Positions 7,742-16,643 of a stretch of 33,198 nucleotides of DNA are shown one piece after another; position 1 is the first letter of the stretch, and each line of letters opens with the position of its first letter. Source of the DNA: Prochlorococcus sp. AG-355-G23 (GTDB lineage Bacteria > Cyanobacteriota > Cyanobacteriia > PCC-6307 > Cyanobiaceae); assembly GCA_003278765.1 (NCBI GenBank), contig QCDK01000010.1:1-33198 (forward strand), read 5' to 3'. The notes under the pieces were generated by a model that was not told where the DNA came from, made no database searches, and saw only the letters and a list, made by a program, of their open reading frames with translations. The translations under genes and the position numbers were made by a program.

Positions 7742-8541
7742 AAATTTACCTCTGGTTTTTTATTTTTGTTAAACCATTCGTTGTAATCAGATTCTTCTTG
7801 AACAATTATGGAGGCTCTCATTCCTCCATGGTATGGGCCACATAATTCTGCGCAAATTATCGGATATTTTCCTACTTTTGTAGGAGTGAAATTTAGAATA
7901 GTAGGTTGCCCAGGAATAATATCCTGTTTAATTCTGAACTCTGGCACCCAAAAAGCATGAATGACGTCCTTGGATTCCATCTTCATTGATACTTTTTGAT
8001 CAACAGGAACGTGTAGTTCTCCTGATATGAAGTTGCCCTTGGGATAATTGAATAGAAATGCAAATTGCATAGCTGAAACTTCAATTGATAAATTATTCAT
8101 TGCTTTTTCATTATCAGAAGTTTGACTTATTCCAGCCCATATTTTTTCAGAATTAGAACTCATCATTTCGTGGTTATGATTTAGTTCTTTCATCCCTCCC
8201 ATTCGATCGTAGATGTTGTAACTATATAAACCTATTAACAAAACAATTATTGAAGGAATAATAGTCCAAACAATTTCTAAGCTTAAATTTCCCTCTAAAG
8301 CAATACCATCTCCTATCTGATCATTTCTTTTCCTGAACTTAAATAAGCTATAAATAACAGCTATTGTCATTCCTATAAAAATAATTAATCCAGTGATGAA
8401 AAGAATTTTAAAAAGTTCATCGTAAATTGGTGCATTAATGCTTGCTTCCGCGGGCAGCAAATTTACATTAAAACCAATCCAAAAAGATATAGCAAAAACG
8501 AGTGAAATAATTAGTATTAAATAAATGTTTTTATTTAACAA
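7738..8541 (-). CDS. ctaC: cytochrome c oxidase subunit II
   Basis: This subunit carries the CuA electron-entry site: the C-terminal cupredoxin domain has HAFWVPEFRIKQD and CAELCGPYHGGM (two Cys, Glu, His and Met ligands). Two membrane helices precede it. The frame stays open up to a GTG at 8628 (296 aa), but no ATG exists in the N-terminal region. I prefer TTG at 8541 (267 aa), which has a purine-rich AAGAGA just upstream and places the signal-anchor (NIYLILIISLVFA) at the very N-terminus; this choice is uncertain. It is the first gene of the oxidase operon and overlaps ctaD by 4 bp. The 5' side faces ctaA, which supplies heme A for the same enzyme. Confidence 0.93.
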   Translation of the reverse strand: MLNKNIYLILIISLVFAISFWIGFNVNLLPAEASINAPIYDELFKILFITGLIIFIGMTIAVIYSLFKFRKRNDQIGDGIALEGNLSLEIVWTIIPSIIVLLIGLYSYNIYDRMGGMKELNHNHEMMSSNSEKIWAGISQTSDNEKAMNNLSIEVSAMQFAFLFNYPKGNFISGELHVPVDQKVSMKMESKDVIHAFWVPEFRIKQDIIPGQPTILNFTPTKVGKYPIICAELCGPYHGGMRASIIVQEESDYNEWFNKNKKPEVNL

Positions 8542-8776
8542 TTGATCTCTTGAAATTGTATTTATACTCAAGATATTCCATTTATTTAATCCTGCATCCT
8601 TTGTTAAAAGAAAAACATTTAAATTCACAACTTCTTAAGATTTATGAAATAAAAGGGGTATTATTAATAACTTTTTAGAGTTAATTGTCAGGGAAAAAAG
8701 ATTAAATTATTAAATTATTTTTTTAATTTAACATATTAATTTTTAATTAATGTTTGGTTTTTGAATCTAATTTATT

Positions 8777-9727
8777 ATGCAAATTAATAGGTTTTTTCCA
8801 TTGATTAATAACCAATTATATAAATCAAAATATCTGACAATTTTTAAAAGGTTGGGAAGTCATAGTGTATTTGCACTTATCGCACTAATCGTAATTGGAG
8901 GTGCAACGAGAGTCATGGATGCGGGACTTGCCTGTCCAGATTGGCCATTATGTTATGGATCTTTTTTGCCTTTTAAACATATGAACCTAAGAGTATTTCT
9001 AGAGTGGTTTCATCGACTAGATGCTTTTCTGGTTGGAATATTAATTCTTTTTAAATTTGCGCTTTCAATTATTTGGAAAAATGAAATTCCAAATTGGTTA
9101 CCTAAAACTTATTCATTATTGCTTTTTCTCGTCATTGTCCAAGGGTCCTTTGGAGCTTTAACAGTAATAAACCTGCTTGATTCATATACTGTTACTGGCC
9201 ATCTTTTAATAGCTTTTCTACTTCTCATTACAACAATTTCAATAAATCAAAATTTAGAAAATCACGACATTGAAGAGCCATTAATTTGGTGGAGATTATT
9301 ATTTTTTGTTCCTCTTTTACTTACTCTGATTCAATCTTTTATTGGCGTAAGGCTTTCATCAACCTGGTCAGCACATATTTGCTTATCTTTTAATAAACAA
9401 TGTCTAGTTCTTGATACTCATAAATTATTTGCTTTTCCAATTACTTTCTCAATTTTATTGATTATTGCTATTGCAATTTATAAGAGAAGTCTGCTTAATG
9501 AAAATTTGAAATATCTCACTACACTTATTTTTCTCTTGTTTTCCCAAATTACTTTAGGTGTTTTAAGTCTTAAAACAAATTTGAATGAACCAATTTTTAT
9601 TATCGGTCATCAACTGAACGCCTCTTTATTTATTGCGATATTAACAACATTAATTTTTAGAAATCCTTTTACCAAAAAAGGTCTAAACCACTCCCTTAAT
9701 CCGCAAACGGTCGGTATCAACTCATGA
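8777..9727 (+). CDS. ctaA: heme A synthase (heme O monooxygenase)
   Basis: A 316-aa protein with eight membrane helices. It oxidises the C8 methyl of heme O to a formyl group. Family motifs are [25 protein letters not shown] (split as GGATRV / [14 protein letters not shown]), [25 protein letters not shown] and [10 protein letters not shown], giving the four conserved heme-ligand histidines in two four-helix halves. It starts at the ATG at 8777. Its 3' end overlaps ctaB by 4 bp (ATGA), and it is divergent from ctaC, so both halves of the oxidase pathway share one 5' control region. Confidence 0.95.
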   Translation: MQINRFFPLINNQLYKSKYLTIFKRLGSHSVFALIALIVIGGATRVMDAGLACPDWPLCYGSFLPFKHMNLRVFLEWFHRLDAFLVGILILFKFALSIIWKNEIPNWLPKTYSLLLFLVIVQGSFGALTVINLLDSYTVTGHLLIAFLLLITTISINQNLENHDIEEPLIWWRLLFFVPLLLTLIQSFIGVRLSSTWSAHICLSFNKQCLVLDTHKLFAFPITFSILLIIAIAIYKRSLLNENLKYLTTLIFLLFSQITLGVLSLKTNLNEPIFIIGHQLNASLFIAILTTLIFRNPFTKKGLNHSLNPQTVGINS

Positions 9728-10725
9728 ACACTAGTAACTTAGAAAACTTGAACTATAAATCTTCAATTAGGGATAAAGTTGTACCTTCAAGAAAAAGATT
9801 AACTTTGCCACCTTGGCTTGAAGTAGCAAAACCTAGATTAATCCCACTTTTACTTGCCACAACTTTGGGAGGAATGGCTTTAACAGAAGAATGGCCTTTA
9901 TCTTCCCCGAAACTTATCTGCACTCTAGGAGGAGGCGCTTTGGCAGCAGCAGCAGCAGGAGCTCTTAATTGCTTGTGGGAAATGGAATTAGATAAAAGAA
10001 TGACAAGAACTAGCAAAAGAGCCTTGCCAGCAGGAAAGTTGTCATCAGAGACTGTATTTTTAGCCGCCGTATCATGTACTTTGGCAGCTTCGATGCTTTT
10101 AGTAAGTGGTGTAAATTATTTGGCTGCGGGTTTAACTCTTCTTGGTTTATTTAGCTACGTAATTTTATATACAGTTATTTTGAAACCACGTACAACACAA
10201 AACATTGTTTTCGGAGGAGTTGCTGGTGCGATACCACCCTTAGTTGGGGCGTCAGCTGCCACAGGGCACATAGGTCTAAGTGGTTGGTGGTTGTTTGGTT
10301 TAGTAATGTTATGGACCCCAGCTCATTTTTGGGCACTTGCAATTTTGTTGAAGGATGATTACGCATCTGTTGGTATTCCTATGCTCCCTTCTGTTAAAGG
10401 ATCTGTTTTTACTGCTAAAGCGATTTCCCGTTACGGATGGGCAACAGTTTTAATGAGTATTATGGGAGTCTTTGCTCTACCTGAAGGGGGTTTTTTATAC
10501 GGAATTATGTTATTGCCATTTAATGGAAGACTTTTGCAATTAATAAATGAATTAAAGAAATCTCCTGATGATCTTTCTAGAGCAAAGTCTCTTTTTAGGT
10601 GGTCTATTCTCTACATGTTTGGCATTTGTCTTTTGTTATTAATTTCTAGAACCCAACTATCTGTAGAATTTGAGCATCAATCTATGCAAATATTTTTATC
10701 TATTGTATCTCTGATTAGTAATTAA
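9724..10725 (+). CDS. ctaB: protoheme IX farnesyltransferase (heme O synthase)
   Basis: A 333-aa UbiA-superfamily prenyltransferase that attaches farnesyl to heme B to give heme O, the substrate of CtaA. The first Asp-rich-type motif reads [20 protein letters not shown], the NxxxE/DxxxDxxMxRTxxR signature of CyoE/COX10, and the second loop has [15 protein letters not shown]. About nine membrane helices are predicted. It is translationally coupled to ctaA by an ATGA overlap. A 36-bp gap separates it from the ABC ATPase gene, so read-through is possible. Confidence 0.95.
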   Translation: MNTSNLENLNYKSSIRDKVVPSRKRLTLPPWLEVAKPRLIPLLLATTLGGMALTEEWPLSSPKLICTLGGGALAAAAAGALNCLWEMELDKRMTRTSKRALPAGKLSSETVFLAAVSCTLAASMLLVSGVNYLAAGLTLLGLFSYVILYTVILKPRTTQNIVFGGVAGAIPPLVGASAATGHIGLSGWWLFGLVMLWTPAHFWALAILLKDDYASVGIPMLPSVKGSVFTAKAISRYGWATVLMSIMGVFALPEGGFLYGIMLLPFNGRLLQLINELKKSPDDLSRAKSLFRWSILYMFGICLLLLISRTQLSVEFEHQSMQIFLSIVSLISN

Positions 10726-10764
10726 ATTAGATGTAAAATGTTTTTTAAATAAATAGTAAGTTTG

Positions 10765-11781
10765 ATGAATTATATAAAAGTTAAAGAGCTTTCAAAATCT
10801 TATTCAGATATCAAGGCATTAAAAAATTTATCGATAGAAATAGAAGCTGGCACATTATTCGGAATACTAGGCCCAAATGGTGCTGGCAAATCAACACTAA
10901 TAAAAATACTAGCTACTTTAATAGAGCCTGATAGTGGAGAAGTTTTTATAAATAATATTAATCTGATAAAAAATTCAAGGAAAATTAGAGAATTAATTGG
11001 TTATGTTGCCCAAGACATTGCACTTGATAAAATATTAACTGGAAGAGAGCTTTTGGATTTTCAATCAGATTTATATCACATCAACAAAAATAAAAAATTT
11101 GAAAGGATAAATAAATTAATAGATCAATTAGAAATGAATGATTGGATAGATCGTAAGTGCGGAACTTATTCAGGGGGAATGAAAAGAAGAATAGATCTGG
11201 CAGCTGGACTTTTACATTTGCCCCAAGTATTAATTTTGGATGAACCCACAGTTGGTTTAGATATTGAAAGTAGGAATATTATATGGCAACTTTTGAAAGA
11301 TTTGAGAAATAATGGAATGACCATTATTTTAAGTAGTCACTATCTTGATGAAATAGATAAATTGGCAGACAGATTAGTGATAATTGATGATGGAAGAGTT
11401 ATAGCAAAAGGAACTCCTTTAGAGCTGAAAAATAAATTAGGAGGAGATAGAGTAACTTTGAAAGTAAGAGAATTTAGTAATCAGGAAGAAGCAAATAATA
11501 TATCTAAAATTTTATCTTCAATAGATGGAATTAGTCAGATTATCATAAATGAAGCTCAAGGTTTCTCGATAAATTTCGTAGCTGATAAGCAAAAAGATTT
11601 ACTTACGAAGCTAAAAGTGGAATTGGCTTTCTCAAAGTTTGAAATTTTTTCTCTTACCCAAAGTCAGCCAAGCTTGGATGATGTATATCTTCAGGCAACT
11701 GGAAAAACATTATTGGATGCTGAAATTTCTATGGCAGGGAAAAGAGACCTAAAAAAAGAATCAAAGCAATCCATGCGATAA
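10765..11781 (+). CDS. ABC transporter ATP-binding protein (DrrA/CcmA type exporter)
   Basis: A full-length ABC ATPase (338 aa). Walker A is GPNGAGKST, the signature loop YSGGMKRR, Walker B VLILDEPTVGLD and the H-loop SSHYLDE. A C-terminal ~100-residue extension (VTLKVREFSNQEEA...) is typical of the DrrA/multidrug group. The ATG at 10765 is preferred over the TTG immediately before it at 10762. It is paired with the permease 48 bp downstream. Annotations of such pairs as multidrug exporters are by similarity only; the substrate is unknown. Confidence 0.9.
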   Translation: MNYIKVKELSKSYSDIKALKNLSIEIEAGTLFGILGPNGAGKSTLIKILATLIEPDSGEVFINNINLIKNSRKIRELIGYVAQDIALDKILTGRELLDFQSDLYHINKNKKFERINKLIDQLEMNDWIDRKCGTYSGGMKRRIDLAAGLLHLPQVLILDEPTVGLDIESRNIIWQLLKDLRNNGMTIILSSHYLDEIDKLADRLVIIDDGRVIAKGTPLELKNKLGGDRVTLKVREFSNQEEANNISKILSSIDGISQIIINEAQGFSINFVADKQKDLLTKLKVELAFSKFEIFSLTQSQPSLDDVYLQATGKTLLDAEISMAGKRDLKKESKQSMR

Positions 11782-11802
11782 AAAAACTTTTGGTTAAATA
11801 AC

Positions 11803-11808
11803 TATAAT
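11803..11808 (+). promoter_or_regulatory. candidate -10 box before the ABC permease gene
   Basis: A perfect TATAAT sits 21 bp upstream of the permease ATG in a 48-bp gap between ATPase and permease genes. No good -35 hexamer is seen at 16-18 bp, so an internal promoter is only possible. Confidence 0.3.
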
Positions 11809-11829
11809 GAATACTAATTACTGCTAATT

Positions 11830-12654
11830 ATGGAATTACAACAGTATAATTTATTTTTTTTATATCAAGAAACATTTGCCTTAACAAAGAGATTATTTAT
11901 TCAATTAAAAAGAAGACCATCAACTCTTTTAGCAGGAATATTACAACCAATAATCTGGCTTTTTTTATTTGGGGCATTATTCTCTAAAGCTCCTGAAGGT
12001 TTTTTACCAGGTGTTGATTCTTATGGGAATTTTTTAGGAGCAGGACTTATTGTTTTTACTGCTTTTAGTGGAGCCCTAAACTCTGGTCTTCCTTTAATGT
12101 TTGATAGAGAGTTTGGATTTCTTAATAGATTACTTGTGGCTCCTTTAACCAGTAGATTATCCATAGTTTTATCTTCTTTTTTTTACATAACAATCTTGAG
12201 CTTTGTTCAGAGTATTGTAATAATGATTGTTTCATACATTTTGGGTTATGGATGGCCCAACTTATATGGTTTAGGAATTGTATTTGCCACACTAATTTTA
12301 TTAGTTCTTTTTGTGACATCTATAAGTTTATGTTTAGCGTTTGTTTTGCCTGGACATATTGAATTAATCGCTCTTATATTCGTAATAAATTTACCTCTTC
12401 TATTTGCGAGTACTGCTTTAGCTCCAATCTCTTTTATGCCAAATTGGCTGGGCTGGTTAGCTTCATTAAATCCATTAACTTTTGCTATTGAACCTATTAG
12501 GACTGCCTATACACAAACAATGGATTTAGAATTAGTGGCTTTACATGCCCCATATGGTGATTTAACTTGTAAGAGTTGTATCTCAATTTTATTTTCTTTA
12601 ACAGTTTTTTCCTTGATTATTATAAGGCCTCTGTTAAATAGAAAGTTAAATTAG
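11830..12654 (+). CDS. ABC-2 type exporter permease
   Basis: A 274-aa integral membrane protein with six predicted helices. The N-terminal cytoplasmic segment (LTKRLFIQLKRRPSTLLAG), the first helix (QPIIWLFLFGALF), the DREFGFLNRLLVAPLT coupling segment and the NPLTFAIEPIRTAY motif are characteristic of ABC-2/DrrB permeases. It forms the membrane half of the transporter whose ATPase is encoded just upstream. The gene downstream starts only 7 bp after its stop codon. Confidence 0.88.
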   Translation: MELQQYNLFFLYQETFALTKRLFIQLKRRPSTLLAGILQPIIWLFLFGALFSKAPEGFLPGVDSYGNFLGAGLIVFTAFSGALNSGLPLMFDREFGFLNRLLVAPLTSRLSIVLSSFFYITILSFVQSIVIMIVSYILGYGWPNLYGLGIVFATLILLVLFVTSISLCLAFVLPGHIELIALIFVINLPLLFASTALAPISFMPNWLGWLASLNPLTFAIEPIRTAYTQTMDLELVALHAPYGDLTCKSCISILFSLTVFSLIIIRPLLNRKLN

Positions 12655-12661
12655 AAATTTT

Positions 12662-13093
12662 ATGCTTTTAAAAAATCATTTAATAGAAGTTTTTAAACAA
12701 GCTTCTTTAGAAAATAATTTTTTGCTTAAAGAAAATGTTGTTATTAAGTGGGTCCATAGATTTGGGATTGATTCATTAAATGATTTATTAATCCATAGTT
12801 CGCTACAAAAAGAAAATCAGCGCGTAGAAGAAAATCAAGAACAGATCTCTTTAATTAATGAAGTGCATGAAGAAAATCAAGAACAAATTAAGCTTGAATT
12901 ATCAAAAACTTTTGAAAATATTAAAGAAACAAAGATGGAATCAAATGGCTTGGAAACTGCTAGAAGCAATGAAATATCTAGCAAAAATCAAAATTCTAAT
13001 AAAATAAATCAATTTACTGAAACCCCAAAATTACCCCTACCTTATATTAAAAATTTAAGAAAGTGGATTAACAACGATAAAAAAGCTAGTTAG
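12662..13093 (+). CDS. hypothetical protein with Gln/Glu-rich coiled-coil repeats
   Basis: A 143-aa soluble protein I do not recognise. Residues 1-50 look like a small folded helical part (LIEVFKQASLENNFLLKENVVIKWVHRFGIDSL, quoted here in pieces: LIEVFKQASLENNF then VVIKWVHRFGIDSL). Residues 50-80 repeat ENQ-centred units (KENQRVEENQEQI, HEENQEQI) with a 14-residue period, i.e. two heptads, suggesting a coiled coil. The rest is Asn/Ser/Glu-rich and probably disordered, ending in a basic PLPYIKNLRKWINNDKKAS. It starts 7 bp after the ABC permease gene, so it is probably co-transcribed with the exporter. It ends 3 bp before convergent groEL. Confidence 0.6.
   Translation: MLLKNHLIEVFKQASLENNFLLKENVVIKWVHRFGIDSLNDLLIHSSLQKENQRVEENQEQISLINEVHEENQEQIKLELSKTFENIKETKMESNGLETARSNEISSKNQNSNKINQFTETPKLPLPYIKNLRKWINNDKKAS
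12827..12885. repeat. short direct repeat (42-bp period) in the coiled-coil gene
   Basis: The 17-mer GAAGAAAATCAAGAACA occurs at 12827-12843 and again at 12869-12885, in frame (14-codon period). A degenerate third copy precedes it near 12811. Confidence 0.7.
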
Positions 13094-13098
13094 CTTTT
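13079..13098 (-). terminator. likely groEL terminator (also covers the convergent gene end)
   Basis: Inverted repeat AAAAGCTA-GT-TAGCTTTT at 13081-13098 spans both stop codons. On the minus strand the hairpin is followed by a run of six T (GCTTTTTTATC), as in an intrinsic terminator for groEL. On the plus strand the tail is weaker. Confidence 0.5.
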
Positions 13099-14818
13099 AC
13101 ATCATACCCGGCATTCCCATGCCACCCATTCCGGGCATTCCCATGCCACCCATTCCGGGCATTCCCATGCCACCCATTCCGGGCATTCCCATGCCACCCA
13201 TTCCTCCCATTGGATCTCCACCTGGTCCTCCAGGGGCTGCTGCTTCAGGCTCTGGAATGTCTGCCATGGCAACTTCTGTTGTGAGGAGCATAGCTGCAAT
13301 AGATACTGAATCTTGAAGAGCTAATCTTATTACTTTGGTTGGATCTAATATTCCAGAATCTTTTAAATCCTCATATTTTCCTGAATTAGCATTAAAGCCT
13401 TTGTTAAGTCTTTTAATTTCAGCGACAACTACATCTCCATTAAAACCAGCATTTTTTGCTATTTGTTTGGTGGGTTCCAAAAGGGCTTCTTTGACTATAT
13501 TTATCCCTGTTCTTAAATCATCTGAAGATGTTTCACTTAAATTTATAAGGTCATCTGATATTTCAATTAAAGTTTGTCCTCCTCCAGAAACAACACCCTC
13601 TTCAATAGCAGCTTTCGTAGCATTAAGAGAATCTTCGATTCTCAACTTTTTATACTTCATCTCTGTTTCTGTAGCAGCTCCTACTTTGATAAGAGCTACT
13701 CCTCCGGCTAGTTTGGCTATCCTTTCATTGATTTTATCCTGATCATACTCAGACTCAGTTATATTTACTTCTCTCTTTAATTTCTCTACTCTCGCTTTAA
13801 CTAAATCTTTAGTGTCTTCGAAGGCAACAATTGTAGTTTTATCCTTTGTGATAGTTATTTTTTTTGCTTTTCCTAAATCATTAATCGATACTTTATCAAG
13901 TGTCATAGATTTATCTTCGCTAATTAACTTAGCCCCTGTAAGAATTGCAATATCTTCGAGGGCAGCTTTTCTTCTCTCACCAAATAACGGAGCTCTTACG
14001 GAAGCAACATTTAAAACCCCACTATTCTTATTTAAAACAAGAGTGGTTAAAGCCTCTCCTTCGATATCTTCAGCAAGAATTAGAAAAGGTGATCCTGACT
14101 TCTGAATTTCTTCAAGTATTGGAACTAGATCAACTAAAGTTGAAACTTTTTGATCAGTTATTAGTATTTTAGGATTTTCAAGTTCACAAACTTGTCTTTC
14201 TTGGTCTGTTACGAAATATGGAGAACTATAACCTCTATCAAAAGACATACCTTCAGTTATATCTAATTCTGTTTCTAGTGATTGAGATTCTTCGACAGTT
14301 ATTACACCATCTGAAGTAACAATATCCATTGCTTTCGAAATTATAGATCCAATTTCTTCATCACCTCCAGCACTAACTGTTGCAACTTTTTGGATATCAG
14401 AACCACTTAATGAAATACTTCTGGAACTTAATTTTTCTAAGACAAAAGCTAGGCCTGCCTCCATACCTTTTTTTAACTCCATAGGGTTGGCTCCAGAAGC
14501 AATATTTTTTAATCCCTCCTGAACCATCTTCTGAGCCAAAATGGTTGCTGTTGTTGTTCCATCACCAGCACTCTCTTTTGTTTTGGACGCAACTTGTTCT
14601 ATTAATTTCGCACCTAAATTAGAAATAGGGTTTTCAATCTCGATCTCTTTAGCAACTGTAGATCCATCTCTTACTATATCTGGTGAACCAAATTTCTTTT
14701 CTATTACAACGTTTTTTGCCTTTGGCCCAATAGTAACCTTTACCGCATTAGCTACGAAATTCACACCTTTTTCTAGCGCCTCCCTTGATTCATTAGAAAA
14801 ACTTAACTGTTTAGCCAT
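13097..14818 (-). CDS. groL: 60-kDa chaperonin GroEL (standalone, GroEL2-like)
   Basis: The 573-aa chaperonin subunit is about 25 residues longer than E. coli GroEL, the excess lying in the tail. ATP-binding features are [22 protein letters not shown] and [12 protein letters not shown]. The apical domain ([15 protein letters not shown]) and the tail of GGM/GMP repeats are present. It starts at the ATG at 14818 ([10 protein letters not shown]). No groES is adjacent and no CIRCE-like inverted repeat is seen upstream. Cyanobacteria usually have a groESL operon plus a second lone groEL, and this is the lone copy. A plausible promoter lies at 14840-14868. The C-terminus is encoded by a 24-bp tandem array. 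Confidence 0.96.
   Translation of the reverse strand: MAKQLSFSNESREALEKGVNFVANAVKVTIGPKAKNVVIEKKFGSPDIVRDGSTVAKEIEIENPISNLGAKLIEQVASKTKESAGDGTTTATILAQKMVQEGLKNIASGANPMELKKGMEAGLAFVLEKLSSRSISLSGSDIQKVATVSAGGDEEIGSIISKAMDIVTSDGVITVEESQSLETELDITEGMSFDRGYSSPYFVTDQERQVCELENPKILITDQKVSTLVDLVPILEEIQKSGSPFLILAEDIEGEALTTLVLNKNSGVLNVASVRAPLFGERRKAALEDIAILTGAKLISEDKSMTLDKVSINDLGKAKKITITKDKTTIVAFEDTKDLVKARVEKLKREVNITESEYDQDKINERIAKLAGGVALIKVGAATETEMKYKKLRIEDSLNATKAAIEEGVVSGGGQTLIEISDDLINLSETSSDDLRTGINIVKEALLEPTKQIAKNAGFNGDVVVAEIKRLNKGFNANSGKYEDLKDSGILDPTKVIRLALQDSVSIAAMLLTTEVAMADIPEPEAAAPGGPGGDPMGGMGGMGMPGMGGMGMPGMGGMGMPGMGGMGMPGMM
13111..13206. repeat. 24-bp tandem array encoding the GroEL tail
   Basis: Four head-to-tail copies of a 24-bp unit start at 13111, 13135, 13159 and 13183. 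The first three are identical and the fourth differs only in its last two bases. They encode the 8-residue unit GMGGMGMP in the chaperonin tail. Confidence 0.95.
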
Positions 14819-14839
14819 GTTTACTTGATCTTTTATCTT

Positions 14840-14868
14840 ATTCTAATCTCCCATAGAATCATTTTTAA
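14840..14868 (-). promoter_or_regulatory. candidate groEL promoter
   Basis: On the minus strand TTAAAA (14863-14868) and TAGAAT (14840-14845) are spaced by 17 bp, with the -10-like box 21 bp upstream of the groEL ATG. The -35 match is poor and the region is AT-rich, so support is weak. Confidence 0.3.
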
Positions 14869-14949
14869 GGGATATTTAATTAAGTGGGGAAAGCCGAATT
14901 TCTTTTAATAGGTCATACAAATTAACTCAAATAAGAGTATCTTTAAATT

Positions 14950-15129
14950 ATGGAAGAAACAAATAATCTTATTTTTACTCTTACTGCAATCCTCGCGATT
15001 GCTATGACACTAATATATTTTCCTTTAAGATTTTTCTTAACATTAACTGCTAGAAGTCGAAGACTAAAACTTTTACAAAAAATTAGAAGGTTGAGAGATG
15101 AATTAGGCCAGCCTTATGAAAGTACATAA
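14950..15129 (+). CDS. small membrane protein (59 aa), conserved-looking, function unknown
   Basis: An ATG at 14950 opens a 59-codon frame ended by TAA at 15127-15129. The protein has a short acidic N-terminus (MEETNN), one strong membrane helix (LIFTLTAILAIAMTLIYFPL), then a strongly basic amphipathic tail (RSRRLKLLQKIRRLRDEL) ending GQPYEST. This is a single-pass protein with a positively charged, presumably cytoplasmic C-terminus. It fills the gap between groEL (divergent) and fabG (convergent) exactly: its stop abuts the fabG stop with no spacer. The composition looks coding rather than random AT-rich DNA. I recall similar small proteins in marine cyanobacteria but no function. Confidence 0.75.
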   Translation: MEETNNLIFTLTAILAIAMTLIYFPLRFFLTLTARSRRLKLLQKIRRLRDELGQPYEST

Positions 15130-15879
15130 CTAAATACTCATACCCCCGTCTATACTTATTGTTTGCCCTGTAATGTAACTTCCTGCATCACTTGAAACTA
15201 AGAATGACACTAAGTTTGCAATTTGAGTACAACTTCCTAATTTCCCTAAAGGGATAACTTTAAGTATTTCTTCAGTATTAAGTTTTTCAGTCATTTCTGT
15301 TTCTATAAAGCCTGGAGCTATTGCATTTACGTTTATACCTCTTGAAGCAAATTCTTTAGCACAAGTTTTGGTGAATCCAATAACTCCAGCTTTAGCAGCA
15401 GAATAATTTGCTTGACCGGGATTACCAATTATTCCAACAACAGATGAAATATTTACGATACGACCACTTCTTTTTTTCATCATAAATTTTGAAGCATATT
15501 TTGTACAAAGAAAAACCCCTTTTAAGTTTGTATTTAATACATCATCCCATTGTTCCGATTTCATTCTCATCAATAGTCCATCTCTAGTAATTCCAGCATT
15601 GTTAATAAGAATATCAATGGAACCATTAATTTTTATGATTTCTTCAAAAGCTGAACTGACAGAGTCTTCTCTTGATACATCAAATTTTAATTTATGAGCT
15701 TTACCTCCCGAATTTTTTATTGAATTTACAACTTCTTCAGCTTTTTCATCAGAAGAAGAATAATTAATAAAAACTTCTGCTCCTAAGCGGCTTAGTTCTA
15801 AAGCAATTTCTTTACCAATTCCTCTGCTAGCTCCAGTGATTAAAGCAACTTTGCCTGATAATGAATCTGTATTGGACAT
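15130..15879 (-). CDS. fabG: 3-oxoacyl-[acyl-carrier-protein] reductase
   Basis: A 249-aa short-chain dehydrogenase/reductase. It has the NADP(H)-binding TGASRGIGKE motif (residues 15-24), NNAG (93-96), active-site Asn118, Ser146 (NISSVVG), Tyr159 and Lys163 (YSAAK), and the NVNAIAPGFIETEM segment. Length and motifs fit FabG, which reduces 3-oxoacyl-ACP in fatty acid elongation. Other SDRs are possible, but the ITRDGLLMRM and GQTISIDGGMSI stretches are typical of FabG. It starts at the ATG at 15879, divergent from ispD with a 92-bp shared upstream gap. Confidence 0.93.
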   Translation of the reverse strand: MSNTDSLSGKVALITGASRGIGKEIALELSRLGAEVFINYSSSDEKAEEVVNSIKNSGGKAHKLKFDVSREDSVSSAFEEIIKINGSIDILINNAGITRDGLLMRMKSEQWDDVLNTNLKGVFLCTKYASKFMMKKRSGRIVNISSVVGIIGNPGQANYSAAKAGVIGFTKTCAKEFASRGINVNAIAPGFIETEMTEKLNTEEILKVIPLGKLGSCTQIANLVSFLVSSDAGSYITGQTISIDGGMSI

Positions 15880-15913
15880 TATGAAATTTTATAATTTTCA
15901 ATCGTAGTACTAT

Positions 15914-15943
15914 TTGTGTAAAGATATTGCTTTTATTTATAAT
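15914..15943 (+). promoter_or_regulatory. candidate ispD promoter
   Basis: TTGTGT at 15914-15919 and a perfect TATAAT at 15938-15943 are separated by 18 bp. The predicted start near 15950 leaves a ~22-nt leader before the GTG at 15972. Confidence 0.45.
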
Positions 15944-15971
15944 TGTCTAGAAAACATTAAGTCCTTCTATT

Positions 15972-16643
15972 GTGCACTTTTTAATACCAGCTGCAGGGAG
16001 TGGTAGCAGAATGAAAGCTGGGAAAAATAAATTACTTATTGATTTAGAGGGAGAGTCTTTGATTTATTGGACACTTAAATCTGTATTTTCTGCAAGCTCA
16101 ACAAACTGGGTTGGAATAATTGGTCAACCGAAAGATAAAAACTTATTACTAAATTCAGCCAAGGATTTTGCCCATAAAGTTCATTGGATTAATGGTGGTG
16201 AAACCAGACAAAAGTCAGTTTTTAATGGTTTAAAAGCGTTACCAAAAGATGCTGAAAAAGTTTTAATACATGATGGCGCTAGATGTCTAATTAATCCTGA
16301 ATTGATAGACCTTTGTGCTAAGCAATTAGATGAAAATGAAGCTGTAATTTTAGCTACTAAGGTAACAGACACTATAAAGATTGTTGATAATGAAGGTTTT
16401 ATTAAAGAAACACCAGACAGAAATTATTTATGGGCAGCGCAAACCCCTCAGGGCTTTTTAGTAGATAGATTAAAAAAAGCTCATAAGATGGCAATTGATA
16501 AAAACTGGAAAGTTACAGATGATGCTTCTCTATTCGAAATGCTTAATTGGAAAGTGAAGATTATTGAAGGAACTTATTCAAATATAAAAATTACATCCCC
16601 TATAGATTTGAAAATAGCAAAACTTTTTGTGAAGAACTCCTAG
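15972..16643 (+). CDS. ispD: 2-C-methyl-D-erythritol 4-phosphate cytidylyltransferase
   Basis: A 223-aa enzyme of the MEP isoprenoid pathway that couples MEP with CTP. The N-terminal nucleotide-binding loop PAAGSGSRMKAGKNK, the VLIHDGARCL segment, the VTDTIK motif and the WAAQTPQGF and VTDDASLFE segments are all typical. Translation starts at GTG 15972 (MHFLIPAAG); no ATG fits, because the conserved loop follows directly. The stop TAG (16641-16643) abuts the stop of the convergent carboxypeptidase gene. Confidence 0.95.
   Translation: MHFLIPAAGSGSRMKAGKNKLLIDLEGESLIYWTLKSVFSASSTNWVGIIGQPKDKNLLLNSAKDFAHKVHWINGGETRQKSVFNGLKALPKDAEKVLIHDGARCLINPELIDLCAKQLDENEAVILATKVTDTIKIVDNEGFIKETPDRNYLWAAQTPQGFLVDRLKKAHKMAIDKNWKVTDDASLFEMLNWKVKIIEGTYSNIKITSPIDLKIAKLFVKNS

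Noticed and set aside
8710..8731. Inverted repeat TTAAATTA-6-TAATTTAA between ctaC and ctaA as an operator
   Set aside because: It is made only of A and T in a run of similar sequence; chance is likely without conservation data.
13111..13206. Regular 24-bp array as a CRISPR-like structure
   Set aside because: The units are directly adjacent with no spacers and encode the GroEL tail in frame.
13119..14828. Several long plus-strand open frames opposite groEL (e.g. 13335-13742, 13812-14105)
   Set aside because: They mirror the codon pattern of the real chaperonin gene, lack recognisable protein character and have no initiation signals; they are antisense shadows.
14819..14949. CIRCE or other heat-shock operator before groEL
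   Set aside because: No TTAGCACTC/GAGTGCTAA inverted repeat is present on either strand.
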